From a bacterium (GTDB lineage: Bacteria > UBA8248), in the NCBI GenBank assembly GCA_027622355.1, contig JAQBZT010000001.1, positions 1 through 49,308 on the forward strand: a stretch of 49,308 nt of DNA. The letters run 5' to 3'. Every line of letters starts with the position of its first letter. Position 1 is the first letter of the stretch. Both the position numbers and the translations under genes were made by a program. The notes under the pieces were generated by a model that saw only the letters and a list, made by a program, of their open reading frames with translations, did not search any database and was not told the DNA's origin. Of this stretch, positions 8,018-15,268 are shown one piece after another.

Positions 8018-9052
8018 TTGAGTCAGCCCCTGTTGCCCGGCTATCGCTTTCGCAGTTTTCTGCAATTCGCCCTCGGCCTTGCCGTTTGTATCTTTTTTCT
8101 CTGGCTCGCTTTCCGAAAAGCGCCTGTCGCCAAGATCATCGCGATTCTCGGAGAGGCACACTTCTGGCCCGTCGCCGCGGCCATCGCCCTACAGATGACC
8201 GCGCATCTTTTTCGCTCCCTTCGCTGGAAAATCATCCTGGACGGTTCGGGGAGAGTCCTCCGCGTTCATACGCTGTTTGCCGCGACGCTTGTTGGTTACG
8301 CTGTCAACGTTTTCGTCCCACGGGGCGGGGAAATTGCCCGGACGTTTTTTCTTCGCCGCATCAGCCGGACCCCCCTTTCGGCCGGCCTCAGCTCGGTCCT
8401 GGCCGAGCGCCTGCTCGATGTCGTCTCCCTGGTGCTTCTTTTCTTTCTCGGCACCATTTTCTACCGGACGGAGATCTACCGCCTCTTTCCGAATGCCTAC
8501 GAAGGCGTCCTTTTTCTTTCCATCGGCTCCGTCCTCGGACTTTTCCTGCTCTGGCTGCTCGTGCGCTTTCCGCGGGCGGCGCGGGACCGGCTCGGCTTTC
8601 TCTTGCGGCTCCTCTCCGATGCAAAGAGAGAAAAAATCATCTCCGCCGGGAGGAATTTCATCGGCGGGATCGGGGGCATCTTCCGAAAAAAAAACGCGGC
8701 GGGAATCCTTCTCTCCTCGGTTCTCGTCTGGCTTTTCTACATCTTCGCCAACTGGATACTGTTCGCGGCGATACCCTTCGAGAGCGAATTCCGTATCGGC
8801 TGGGGGCCTGCCATGCTGACCACGCTGGTTCTGGCCATTTCCTTCGCCATTCCCTCCCCGGGCGGAACCGGCACCACCCATTATTTCATCAGCGCCCTCC
8901 TCATCAGCATTTTGCCCGTCTCCGGGAGCGAGGCACTCGCCTTCGCCACCCTTTTGCACGCCACGAGCTTCATTCCCTCTCTTCTCGCCGGAATTCTTTA
9001 CGCCACTTTCATGCGGCCGGACGCGGACAATCCGGACGTATTGGTCCTGTAA
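8018..9052 (+). CDS. YbhN/UPF0104-type integral membrane protein (lysylphosphatidylglycerol synthase TM region-like)
   Basis: This 344-residue protein has about eight transmembrane helices and the family blocks FRSLRWKIIL, VFVPRGGEIARTFFL, LAERLLDVVSL and IPSPGGTGTTHYF. It belongs to the flippase-like UPF0104 family related to the membrane half of MprF and to AglD. Members are thought to move or modify lipids or lipid-linked sugars. The start is TTG at 8018 with AAGGA eight bases upstream. No synthase domain is fused, so the soluble aminoacyl-transferase part of MprF is missing. Confidence 0.75.
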   Translation: MSQPLLPGYRFRSFLQFALGLAVCIFFLWLAFRKAPVAKIIAILGEAHFWPVAAAIALQMTAHLFRSLRWKIILDGSGRVLRVHTLFAATLVGYAVNVFVPRGGEIARTFFLRRISRTPLSAGLSSVLAERLLDVVSLVLLFFLGTIFYRTEIYRLFPNAYEGVLFLSIGSVLGLFLLWLLVRFPRAARDRLGFLLRLLSDAKREKIISAGRNFIGGIGGIFRKKNAAGILLSSVLVWLFYIFANWILFAAIPFESEFRIGWGPAMLTTLVLAISFAIPSPGGTGTTHYFISALLISILPVSGSEALAFATLLHATSFIPSLLAGILYATFMRPDADNPDVLVL

Positions 9053-9144
9053 CTGCCGCAGCAGCCTCTTGGTGTTTTCACATCGTTGATGTAAATTTCC
9101 CCGTTGTTTCAAAAATATTCCTTCCCCTTTCCGGGAGATCTGCA

Positions 9145-9993
<849 letters not shown>

Positions 9994-10021
9994 GGTTCAA
10001 GGCATACGCTTCAAAAACATC

Positions 10022-10068
10022 CCGGCGGCGCGGTTTCCCATCGAGAGACCGCGCCGCTGGTTTTTTTG
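10022..10068 (+). terminator. Intrinsic terminator after the rhodanese gene
   Basis: A 15-bp GC-rich stem with one or two G-T pairs (GGCGGCGCGGTTTC against GAGACCGCGCCGCT) is followed by seven T residues. Confidence 0.8.
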
Positions 10069-10101
10069 TTCAGTTTTTTTTCCGGAAGTGTGGGCATAAT
10101 C

Positions 10102-10260
10102 TCACCCGGCCTGGAAGGCTTCCATCTCACCGGTAGCGGGATCGTATTTCAGGCGAGGAAACTGGGCGAGAGCGCTGCCATGGGCAGGAATGCCGATTAC
10201 CGCCCATCGGATGCGCAGCTCACGCGGTGAACATCCTGATTCCGCCGCGCAGCAGGTGAA
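10102..10260 (-). pseudogene. Possible gene remnant upstream of the rhodanese terminator
   Basis: On the reverse strand a protein-like frame ends at the TGA at 10102-10104. Its last 50 or so codons read as a plausible soluble tail containing ELRIRWAVIGIPAHG and FPRLKYDPATGE. No ATG, GTG or TTG with a ribosome site precedes it: the frame runs back into the alkyltransferase gene in another frame. It may be the 3' end of a degraded gene or chance. The 293-bp gap otherwise holds only the rhodanese terminator. Confidence 0.25.
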
Positions 10261-10286
10261 CCCATTCCCCGGCGCCGCGTGCGGCC

Positions 10287-10838
10287 TCAGCGATGCAGTT
10301 TCTCGTGGGCCAGCAGGGCGGACTTCACCGCCACGCCCGAGCCGAACCCGCCGAGGGCGCCCGAGCTGGAGATGACGCGGTGGCAGGGAATCAGGAGCGG
10401 GATGGGATTTCGGTTCAGCGCCTGGCCGACCGCCCGGACCGCCTTGGGCCTTCCGGTCTGTTGCGCCACCCAGGCGTAGGAGCGCGACTCGCCGTAAGGA
10501 ATCGCCAGGGTGGCGTGAAGGACCTCGCGCTGAAACGGGGTCAGGCTGTAGAGATCCAAGGGAAGGGTGAACATTTCTCGCCCGCCGTTCAGGTACTCTT
10601 CCACCTCGGCGATGGCCTTGAGGGAAAGCTCACGGTTGGCGCCGGTCCCGTTCTCCGGCGCCGGGGCCTCTTCACGAAAAAAGCACAAGCGCGTGACGCC
10701 CTGTGCCGATGCAAAAATCGAAACCTCCCGCCGTATCCGCGCCAGCCATCTTTCGTGCGCGTGGCCCTGATCCGGCTCCGGCAGGGGACGCCCAAAGAGA
10801 TTCTGCTGATCCGGCCTCACCCCCAATGTGGTGCCCAT
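10287..10838 (-). CDS. ogt: Methylated-DNA--protein-cysteine S-methyltransferase
   Basis: The C-terminal half has the AGT fold with RAVGQALNRNPIPLLIPCHRV: the PCHRV motif holds the acceptor Cys152, and the preceding Asn and Arg form the active site and DNA-flipping elements. The protein moves a methyl group from O6-methylguanine to itself and is consumed. The N-terminal 80 residues are a weakly conserved companion domain as in Ogt. The start ATG at 10838 follows AAGGGG by nine bases; an ATG at 10847 is the alternative. The protein is 183 residues, a normal length for the family. The symbol ogt is by family; the E. coli Ada-C type is less likely. Confidence 0.85.
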   Translation of the reverse strand: MGTTLGVRPDQQNLFGRPLPEPDQGHAHERWLARIRREVSIFASAQGVTRLCFFREEAPAPENGTGANRELSLKAIAEVEEYLNGGREMFTLPLDLYSLTPFQREVLHATLAIPYGESRSYAWVAQQTGRPKAVRAVGQALNRNPIPLLIPCHRVISSSGALGGFGSGVAVKSALLAHEKLHR

Positions 10839-10988
10839 CTTCTCCATCCCCTTTTTCAGCGCAAAGGGCGGTTCTGTTTCTGAATTTCGAGAAGAATACC
10901 AGCACCTTCCGGGCGGGCGCAAAGAATGCGGCGGCGGCCGGGCGTTACCGTCTGAGATGTCTTTGATTCACGGCCCCTTGGGGCAGCG

Positions 10989-11390
10989 CTACCGGCTCGC
11001 GATCATCGCGACCAAATCCGATTCGCTGATGATTCCCATCAGCTTTCCACCTTCCACCACGGGAAGGCACCCGATCTGCCTCTCAAGCATGAGTCTCGCG
11101 GCATCCCGAACGTCCACATCGGGCGCCACGGTGATCACTTCGTCCACCATCACTTCCTTTACCAGCACCGTTTTCAGAAACTCTTTCTTCACCTTGATGC
11201 CGAATCCCATGGCCGTGGACAAGCCCGCCAGAAAAAGATCCCGCTGGGTGACGATCCCGACGAGTTCCCCATCCTCCAGCACCGGGAGGTGGCGGTAGCG
11301 CTTCATATTCATCAGGTCCTCGGCCAGGGACAGCGTATCGTTCCTGTCGAGCGTATCAACCTGGGTCGTCATGATGTCCCTGACTTTCAT
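10989..11390 (-). CDS. Tandem CBS-domain protein
   Basis: This 133-residue protein is two CBS domains: MKVRDIMTTQVDTLDRNDTL then VTQRDLF, and VKEVMVDEVITVAPDVDV then IISESDL. Such stand-alone pairs bind adenosine ligands and sense energy state or act as subunits of larger regulators. The start at 11390 is preceded by GGAG at a normal distance. A terminator hairpin lies upstream, belonging to the Gly-rich gene, so this gene probably has its own promoter in the 118-bp gap. A second, more divergent CBS pair lies at 12098-12481. Confidence 0.85.
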   Translation of the reverse strand: MKVRDIMTTQVDTLDRNDTLSLAEDLMNMKRYRHLPVLEDGELVGIVTQRDLFLAGLSTAMGFGIKVKKEFLKTVLVKEVMVDEVITVAPDVDVRDAARLMLERQIGCLPVVEGGKLMGIISESDLVAMIASR

Positions 11391-11466
11391 GTCGCTCTCC
11401 AGAGCCGCAAGATAAAGTGTTGTCCGGGGCGAATCCGCCGCCGCTTTTGCCCGCCAGTATACAGAA

Positions 11467-11488
11467 AAGGCGGCCCGAAGGCCGCCTT
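11467..11488 (-). terminator. Intrinsic terminator of the Gly-rich gene
   Basis: A perfect 9-bp stem (AAGGCGGCC with GGCCGCCTT) with a four-base loop lies 20 bp after the stop of the leftward Gly-rich gene; the reverse strand continues with a short T-run. Confidence 0.7.
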
Positions 11489-11508
11489 CTGCGGTTGCCG
11501 CGAAGGAT

Positions 11509-11883
11509 TCAGTTTCGGGGAGGATAGACCATCGGCGGCCCGTAGCCCTGGCCCATCGTGCCGGGCCCAAAACCCTGGCCCATCGTGCCGGGACCAAAGT
11601 CCTGTCCCATCATCCCGGGGCCAAAACCCTGTCCTGTCGCGCCGGGGCCAAAACCCTGTCCTATCGTGCCGCGCCCAAAGCCCTGGCCCATCATGCCGGG
11701 ACCGTGGCCATAGCCGGCGCCGTTCATCCCCCAACCATATCCCGGCCCATGCCCTTGGCCCCATCCGGACCCGGGGCCGTGACCTCGTCCCCATCCGTAG
11801 CCAGGGCCGTGACCGTAGGAAATCACGGAAAAAAGGAAAACGGCCGCAACGGCCAGGAGAGTGAATCCAAGAAATTTTTTCAT
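11509..11883 (-). CDS. Exported Gly/Pro/Met-rich tandem-repeat protein
   Basis: This 124-residue protein has a signal peptide-like N-terminus (residues 1-22, basic then hydrophobic) and a repetitive remainder. Residues 24-53 are three 10-residue units of the form GHGPGYGWG(R/Q/M). Residues 64-117 are six 9-residue units of the form TMGQGFGPG. The glycine, aromatic and methionine content suggests a low-complexity secreted or surface protein; metal binding through the repeated Met and His is possible. I recognise no family. The start is preceded by GGAGGA. It is transcribed leftward and ends at a hairpin terminator. Confidence 0.65.
   Translation of the reverse strand: MKKFLGFTLLAVAAVFLFSVISYGHGPGYGWGRGHGPGSGWGQGHGPGYGWGMNGAGYGHGPGMMGQGFGRGTIGQGFGPGATGQGFGPGMMGQDFGPGTMGQGFGPGTMGQGYGPPMVYPPRN
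11533..11694 (-). repeat. Six 27-bp tandem repeats within the Gly-rich gene
   Basis: Six in-frame copies of a 27-bp unit encode the 9-residue motif (M/T)xGQGFGPG with small changes. A related set of three 30-bp units occupies 11725-11814. The in-frame unit lengths suggest growth by slippage or unequal recombination. Confidence 0.8.
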
Positions 11884-12097
11884 CTGCGTATTCCTCCGCG
11901 CCGCCGGTAATGTGCCCCACAGGGAGAGCCGCTCTCTGAAGAGGATGCGGGAGTTGGCGAAGCGCCTGAATTCCCGCACCTGCCATTTAAGACGTCCCGG
12001 TCCTGAAAAAGTTCCCGGCGGCCGGAAAATTTCAGGCGATGTGCCCGATGACGCGGAAATTCGCGGTTTCTACAGGGAGAAAATACAGGGAGAAAAA

Positions 12098-12481
12098 TCA
12101 ACGGGGCGGGATATGTTTTTCCGCGCCCTCAAGCTCAAGCACCCCCGGCGGGCGCCCCGCGGCCTCGACGAGGGCGGCGTCCGCCCCGGCGAGCGCCATC
12201 TGCAGGAGCGCCTCGGCGAGCTCCGCGTCGGGCGAGAGCCGCACCGCGCGGCGCGAGACTTCATTTTTTCCGGCGAGCTCGGCCGCGGTGAGAAACGTCT
12301 CCGGCGTCAGGAGCGCTTCCCTGAGATCCGCTGCCCGGAGAAGACCGAGGAGCCTTCCGCCCTCTCCTTTTACCGCCGCCCAGGGCGCGTTTTTCTTGTT
12401 CATGGCCGCCCACACCTCCCGGGCGTCCATCTCGGGCCGCACCACCGCCACTGCATGGAGAAAGCACTCACGGACTTTCAT
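12098..12481 (-). CDS. Divergent tandem CBS-domain protein
   Basis: The 127-residue protein begins MKVRECFLHAV, much like the start of the CBS protein at 10989-11390, and contains a first CBS-like half with LLGLLRAADLREAL and a second half with AVRLSPDAELAEALLQ. The second half lacks the usual SxxDL motif, so this pair is degenerate and perhaps structural. Two start codons (12484 and 12481) follow a G-run ribosome site; I prefer 12481 for spacing. The region immediately upstream is the 14-bp repeat at the island boundary, which matches the end of the enoyl-CoA hydratase gene. Confidence 0.6.
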   Translation of the reverse strand: MKVRECFLHAVAVVRPEMDAREVWAAMNKKNAPWAAVKGEGGRLLGLLRAADLREALLTPETFLTAAELAGKNEVSRRAVRLSPDAELAEALLQMALAGADAALVEAAGRPPGVLELEGAEKHIPPR

Positions 12482-12493
12482 CATTCCCCCCGG
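12480..12493. repeat. Left 14-bp direct repeat of the AT-rich island
   Basis: ATCATTCCCCCCGG appears here, at the start of the divergent CBS gene, and again at 13712-13725, at the stop of the enoyl-CoA hydratase gene. Between the two copies the base composition changes sharply to AT-rich. Confidence 0.7.
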
Positions 12494-12505
12494 TAATTAT
12501 TAATT

Positions 12506-12533
12506 AATATTATTCATATTTGAATATAATATT
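12506..12533. repeat. AT-rich palindrome near the left end of the island
   Basis: AATATTATTCA and TGAATATAATATT are near-perfect inverted arms around a four-base centre. The element lies 13 bp inside the left direct repeat. It may be a structural end of the inserted DNA, a promoter-operator or a terminator; the sequence alone does not decide. Confidence 0.45.
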
Positions 12534-12538
12534 ACTGT

Positions 12539-12772
12539 ATGGTAACTTATGTGTCGTATTCATTAACATACCGCCTGCATGAATGGAGACTGGAATTGAC
12601 AAATTCCAAGCCGAAAAGTGCGCCACGTGATTTAAAGTCTGGCTCAATCCCAACTTCACCAAAAACACCACCACCTAAACATTGGGGACAAATTACAGAA
12701 ACATTAATCCATCTCTCAGCAGCGCACCATAAATCCAAATCGACCCCCTCTTCCACCAAAAAAATCCGTTAA
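12539..12772 (+). CDS. Low-confidence small ORF before the HAD gene
   Basis: A 77-residue frame ends three bases before the HAD start. Its product is rich in Ser, Thr, Pro and Lys without a recognisable domain. The opposite strand holds a 70-residue frame (12547-12759) whose product, with a CPQC pair, looks at least as protein-like. Neither has a convincing ribosome site. I would treat 12494-12775 as AT-rich DNA of unproved coding status. Confidence 0.2.
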   Translation: MVTYVSYSLTYRLHEWRLELTNSKPKSAPRDLKSGSIPTSPKTPPPKHWGQITETLIHLSAAHHKSKSTPSSTKKIR

Positions 12773-12775
12773 ATA

Positions 12776-13663
12776 ATGGCACTAAGATCACATTCCCAAC
12801 ATTCTACGATTGCTGTAGTTTTTGATTTTGACGATACTTTAATGCCCGATTCAACCACGCGTCTCCTTCAAGAACATGGCATAGATATTGAAAAATTTTG
12901 GAAGAAAGATGTAAAAAATTTGGTTTCATCTGGTTTTGATCCGCCTTTGGCTTACCTCAACCTTCTTTTAGAGAATATTGGATCAGGAAAGCCGTTAGGA
13001 AATCTAACCAGCAAAGATTTAAAGAAATTCGGCGCCAAATTAGACCGTCACTTTTATCCGGGCATCCCGGAAGTCTTTGTCGATCTGAAGAAAATGGTCC
13101 GACAATTCAAAAACATTAGTATCGAATTCTACGTAATTTCTGGTGGCCTACAGGATATCATCGAAGGTTCCAGAATTATTAAAAAACATTTCTCAGGTGT
13201 TTACGCTTGCAGGCTAGCTGGGGAAAAAAATGGAGGGGCGATTAAAAGTATAATGCGTTGTGGTACTTTTACTGAAAAAACCCGGTTTCTTTTTGAAATC
13301 AATAAAGGACTAGACCCAGCAACAACTCAAAAAAATCCTCATCTTGTTAACTCTTTAATCCCCGAAAATGAAAGACCAATTCCTTTTCAGAACATGATTT
13401 ACATTGGAGATGGCTACACAGATATTCCATGTTTTTCTTTGATCCAGAAAAATGGAGGAACGGCTTTTGGGGTATTTAATCCAGAGGAAGAAGGTTCTGC
13501 CAAGAGAGCATTTTTGGATTTCCTGAAAACCAAAAGAGTAATTAGTATGCATGCCCCAAAATATGGAAAAAAAGATGACCTTGGTGCGTTACTTCGTACT
13601 GCAGTAGCCACTATAGGCGCAGGCATAGCATTAAATCGCGAGAAAGCATCTAAAGAATATTAA
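12776..13663 (+). CDS. HAD superfamily phosphatase-like protein in an AT-rich island
   Basis: This 295-residue protein has HAD motif I DFDDT at residues 17-21, a motif II Ser in YVISGG, and motif IV IYIGDGYTDIPC. The insert between motifs I and II is long and helical, as in phosphoserine phosphatase-like cap types. The substrate is unknown. Its codon use is AT-rich, in contrast to the roughly 60-65% GC neighbours, and the gene points opposite to its flanking genes. Together with the 14-bp direct repeats this points to acquisition by transfer. No strong ribosome site precedes the ATG. Confidence 0.75.
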   Translation: MALRSHSQHSTIAVVFDFDDTLMPDSTTRLLQEHGIDIEKFWKKDVKNLVSSGFDPPLAYLNLLLENIGSGKPLGNLTSKDLKKFGAKLDRHFYPGIPEVFVDLKKMVRQFKNISIEFYVISGGLQDIIEGSRIIKKHFSGVYACRLAGEKNGGAIKSIMRCGTFTEKTRFLFEINKGLDPATTQKNPHLVNSLIPENERPIPFQNMIYIGDGYTDIPCFSLIQKNGGTAFGVFNPEEEGSAKRAFLDFLKTKRVISMHAPKYGKKDDLGALLRTAVATIGAGIALNREKASKEY

Positions 13664-13711
13664 GTATTTTGATCTTTCCTCATTTTCTCTCCATCTTGCA
13701 AAATTTTGAAA

Positions 13712-13725
13712 ATCATTCCCCCCGG
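13712..13725. repeat. Right 14-bp direct repeat of the AT-rich island
   Basis: This second copy of ATCATTCCCCCCGG contains the stop codon and last codons of the enoyl-CoA hydratase gene. Fusing the two copies would place the hydratase stop over the start of the CBS gene as a TGATG overlap. Confidence 0.7.
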
Positions 13726-14498
13726 AAGCGGGGCTTTCGCTTTTCGCGGAAGGCGGCGAGGGCCTCGGCAAAATCCTTTGTCTGGTTCAGGGGAAGGCGT
13801 ATCTCGTTGGAGTAGGCGATGGCGCCGTCCATCGGCATATCGAGGGAGGTGTCGATCACTTTCTTCGCGCCGCGGATCCCGAGCGGGCCGTTCTCGCAGA
13901 TGCGCCCGCCGATATTCCGCGCCGTATCCATCAACTCCGCGAGGGGAAGCGCCCGGCTCACGAGCCCGATGCGCTCGGCCTCGCGCCCGTCGAACCGCTT
14001 GGCGGTGAAAATCAGCTCCTTGGCCAGCCCCTGTGGAATGAGTCTGGCGAGGCGGACAGAAGCCCCCGCCCCCGGAAAAACGCCCAGCGCGGTCTCGGGA
14101 AAGCAGAGCGTCGCATCCTCGGCGGCGTAGCGCATATCGCAGCCGAGCGCCGCCTCCAGCCCCCAGCCGAAGGCCGCGCCGTTGATCGCGGCAATCGTGG
14201 GCATCGGAAGGCGGGACCAGCGGACCACCGCATCCATGGCCAACTGCTGGAACCGGTCGGCTTCTTCCCTGGAGTGGGTTGCGCTCTCTTTCAGATCGCG
14301 GCCCGTGCTGAAGGCGCGGCCCTCGCCCGTCAGAATGACGGCGCGCACACGGGTATTCTTCGCCAGAGCGTCCGCCAGCGCGCAGACCTCCTCGGCGAGA
14401 TTCATGCCCAGCGCGTTCAGCCGATCCGGCCGGTTCAGCCTTACGATCGCAAGGCCACTCTCTTCCTCTTCGTAGATGATTTCCTGAAAATCTTGCAC
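13713..14498 (-). CDS. Enoyl-CoA hydratase/isomerase family protein
   Basis: This 261-residue crotonase-fold protein has the oxyanion segments FSTGRDLKE and AINGAAFGWGLEAAL, then FPETALGVFPGAGAS and LAKELIFTAKRF. The Glu in FPET and the Glu in AKEL align with the two catalytic glutamates of hydratases, so it is likely an active enoyl-CoA hydratase. A Trp replaces the middle Gly of the usual GGG in the second oxyanion segment. No other beta-oxidation gene is adjacent. It lies downstream of the selenoprotein gene on the same strand, 35 bp away, so they may be co-transcribed. Confidence 0.85.
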   Translation of the reverse strand: MQDFQEIIYEEEESGLAIVRLNRPDRLNALGMNLAEEVCALADALAKNTRVRAVILTGEGRAFSTGRDLKESATHSREEADRFQQLAMDAVVRWSRLPMPTIAAINGAAFGWGLEAALGCDMRYAAEDATLCFPETALGVFPGAGASVRLARLIPQGLAKELIFTAKRFDGREAERIGLVSRALPLAELMDTARNIGGRICENGPLGIRGAKKVIDTSLDMPMDGAIAYSNEIRLPLNQTKDFAEALAAFREKRKPRFRGE

Positions 14499-14533
14499 CC
14501 GGCTTCCCCGAAAATATTCCGGCTCTGTGTTTT

Positions 14534-15070
14534 CTAGGTGGCCGAAACGAGATAACTGACCACCTCATCGGCGAAGCGGAGGGCCACTTCTTCCATCTCC
14601 TCGCGCCGGAGGTTGCTCACCGGGTGAGGGAGTTTCACATAAGAATGATTCTCCATCCCCTTGCCCTTGAACTGAAAATCCGCCGCCGTCCTGAACGCCT
14701 CGGTGATTACCGTGGTGGAGGGGATCCCGCGTTTTTCGAACTCCACTGTGTCGTGCACACTGCACAACGTGCAGGAGCCTCACCCGCCCAGGGCGCAGAC
14801 GACCACATCGCACTGCGCGGCCATTTCCTCGATGATGGCTGCATCGGCCGGCTTCGAGTAGTGCTCCTTCCTGCGGAGAATCACCTCTTTCGCGCCGTAG
14901 CGTTCCTTCAGTTCGGCGCCGATGGTTCGAAGAATGACATCCGCCTGCTCTTTGGTGTTGTCGAGAAGGCCGACAACCTTCCCCGCCAAGTCTTTGGGCC
15001 GGAGCGCGGGGCGCACCGCCGCCTTCCGGCTGCCCGCGGTTGGATCCACGAAATCTATTTTCGGGTTCAT
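14534..15070 (-). CDS. UGSC-motif selenoprotein (in-frame UGA read as selenocysteine)
   Basis: Read through the TGA at 14780-14782, the frame encodes 178 residues with Sec at position 97 in the motif U-G-S-C-T-L-C. Without readthrough it would look like two genes, of which the second has only a weak TTG start. Both halves form one continuous protein: ALGG directly before the Sec and SVHDTVEFEKRGIP after it match the known UGSC (seleno)protein family. The start ATG at 15070 follows AGAGGAG and gives MNPKIDFVDPTAG, a natural N-terminus. The redox Sec-x-x-Cys pair suggests a thiol-disulfide or reductase role; substrates are unknown. A hairpin right after the UGA fits a bacterial SECIS. selA, selB, selC and selD are not in the window. 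Confidence 0.85.
14750..14768 (-). promoter_or_regulatory. Candidate bacterial SECIS hairpin
   Basis: Starting 12 nt after the UGA (11-nt spacer) the mRNA can form an 8-bp stem (GUUGUGCA with UGCACGAC, one G-U pair) with the 3-nt loop GUG. The loop lies about 20 nt after the UGA and begins with G, both expected for bacterial SECIS elements that bind SelB. Confidence 0.75.
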
Positions 15071-15268
15071 CTCGTTCTCCTCTGAAGGGAATAGCGAGAA
15101 ACCAATATATTCTCCGGCGCGGGCCCTGTCCACGACGGCGGACAAACGACTCCGAAATGGGGACTTCTCCCCGCCCCAAAAATCTGCGAGAATCAAGCCC
15201 GTTGTCAGGAGCGCGGCGGGCAGCCCCGATCGCTCTGTTCTCGAAATCCCTTATATATGAGGCGAAAC

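Noticed and set aside
12547..12759. A 70-residue minus-strand frame with CPQC
   Set aside because: There is no ribosome site and no known family; it competes with an equally weak plus-strand frame.
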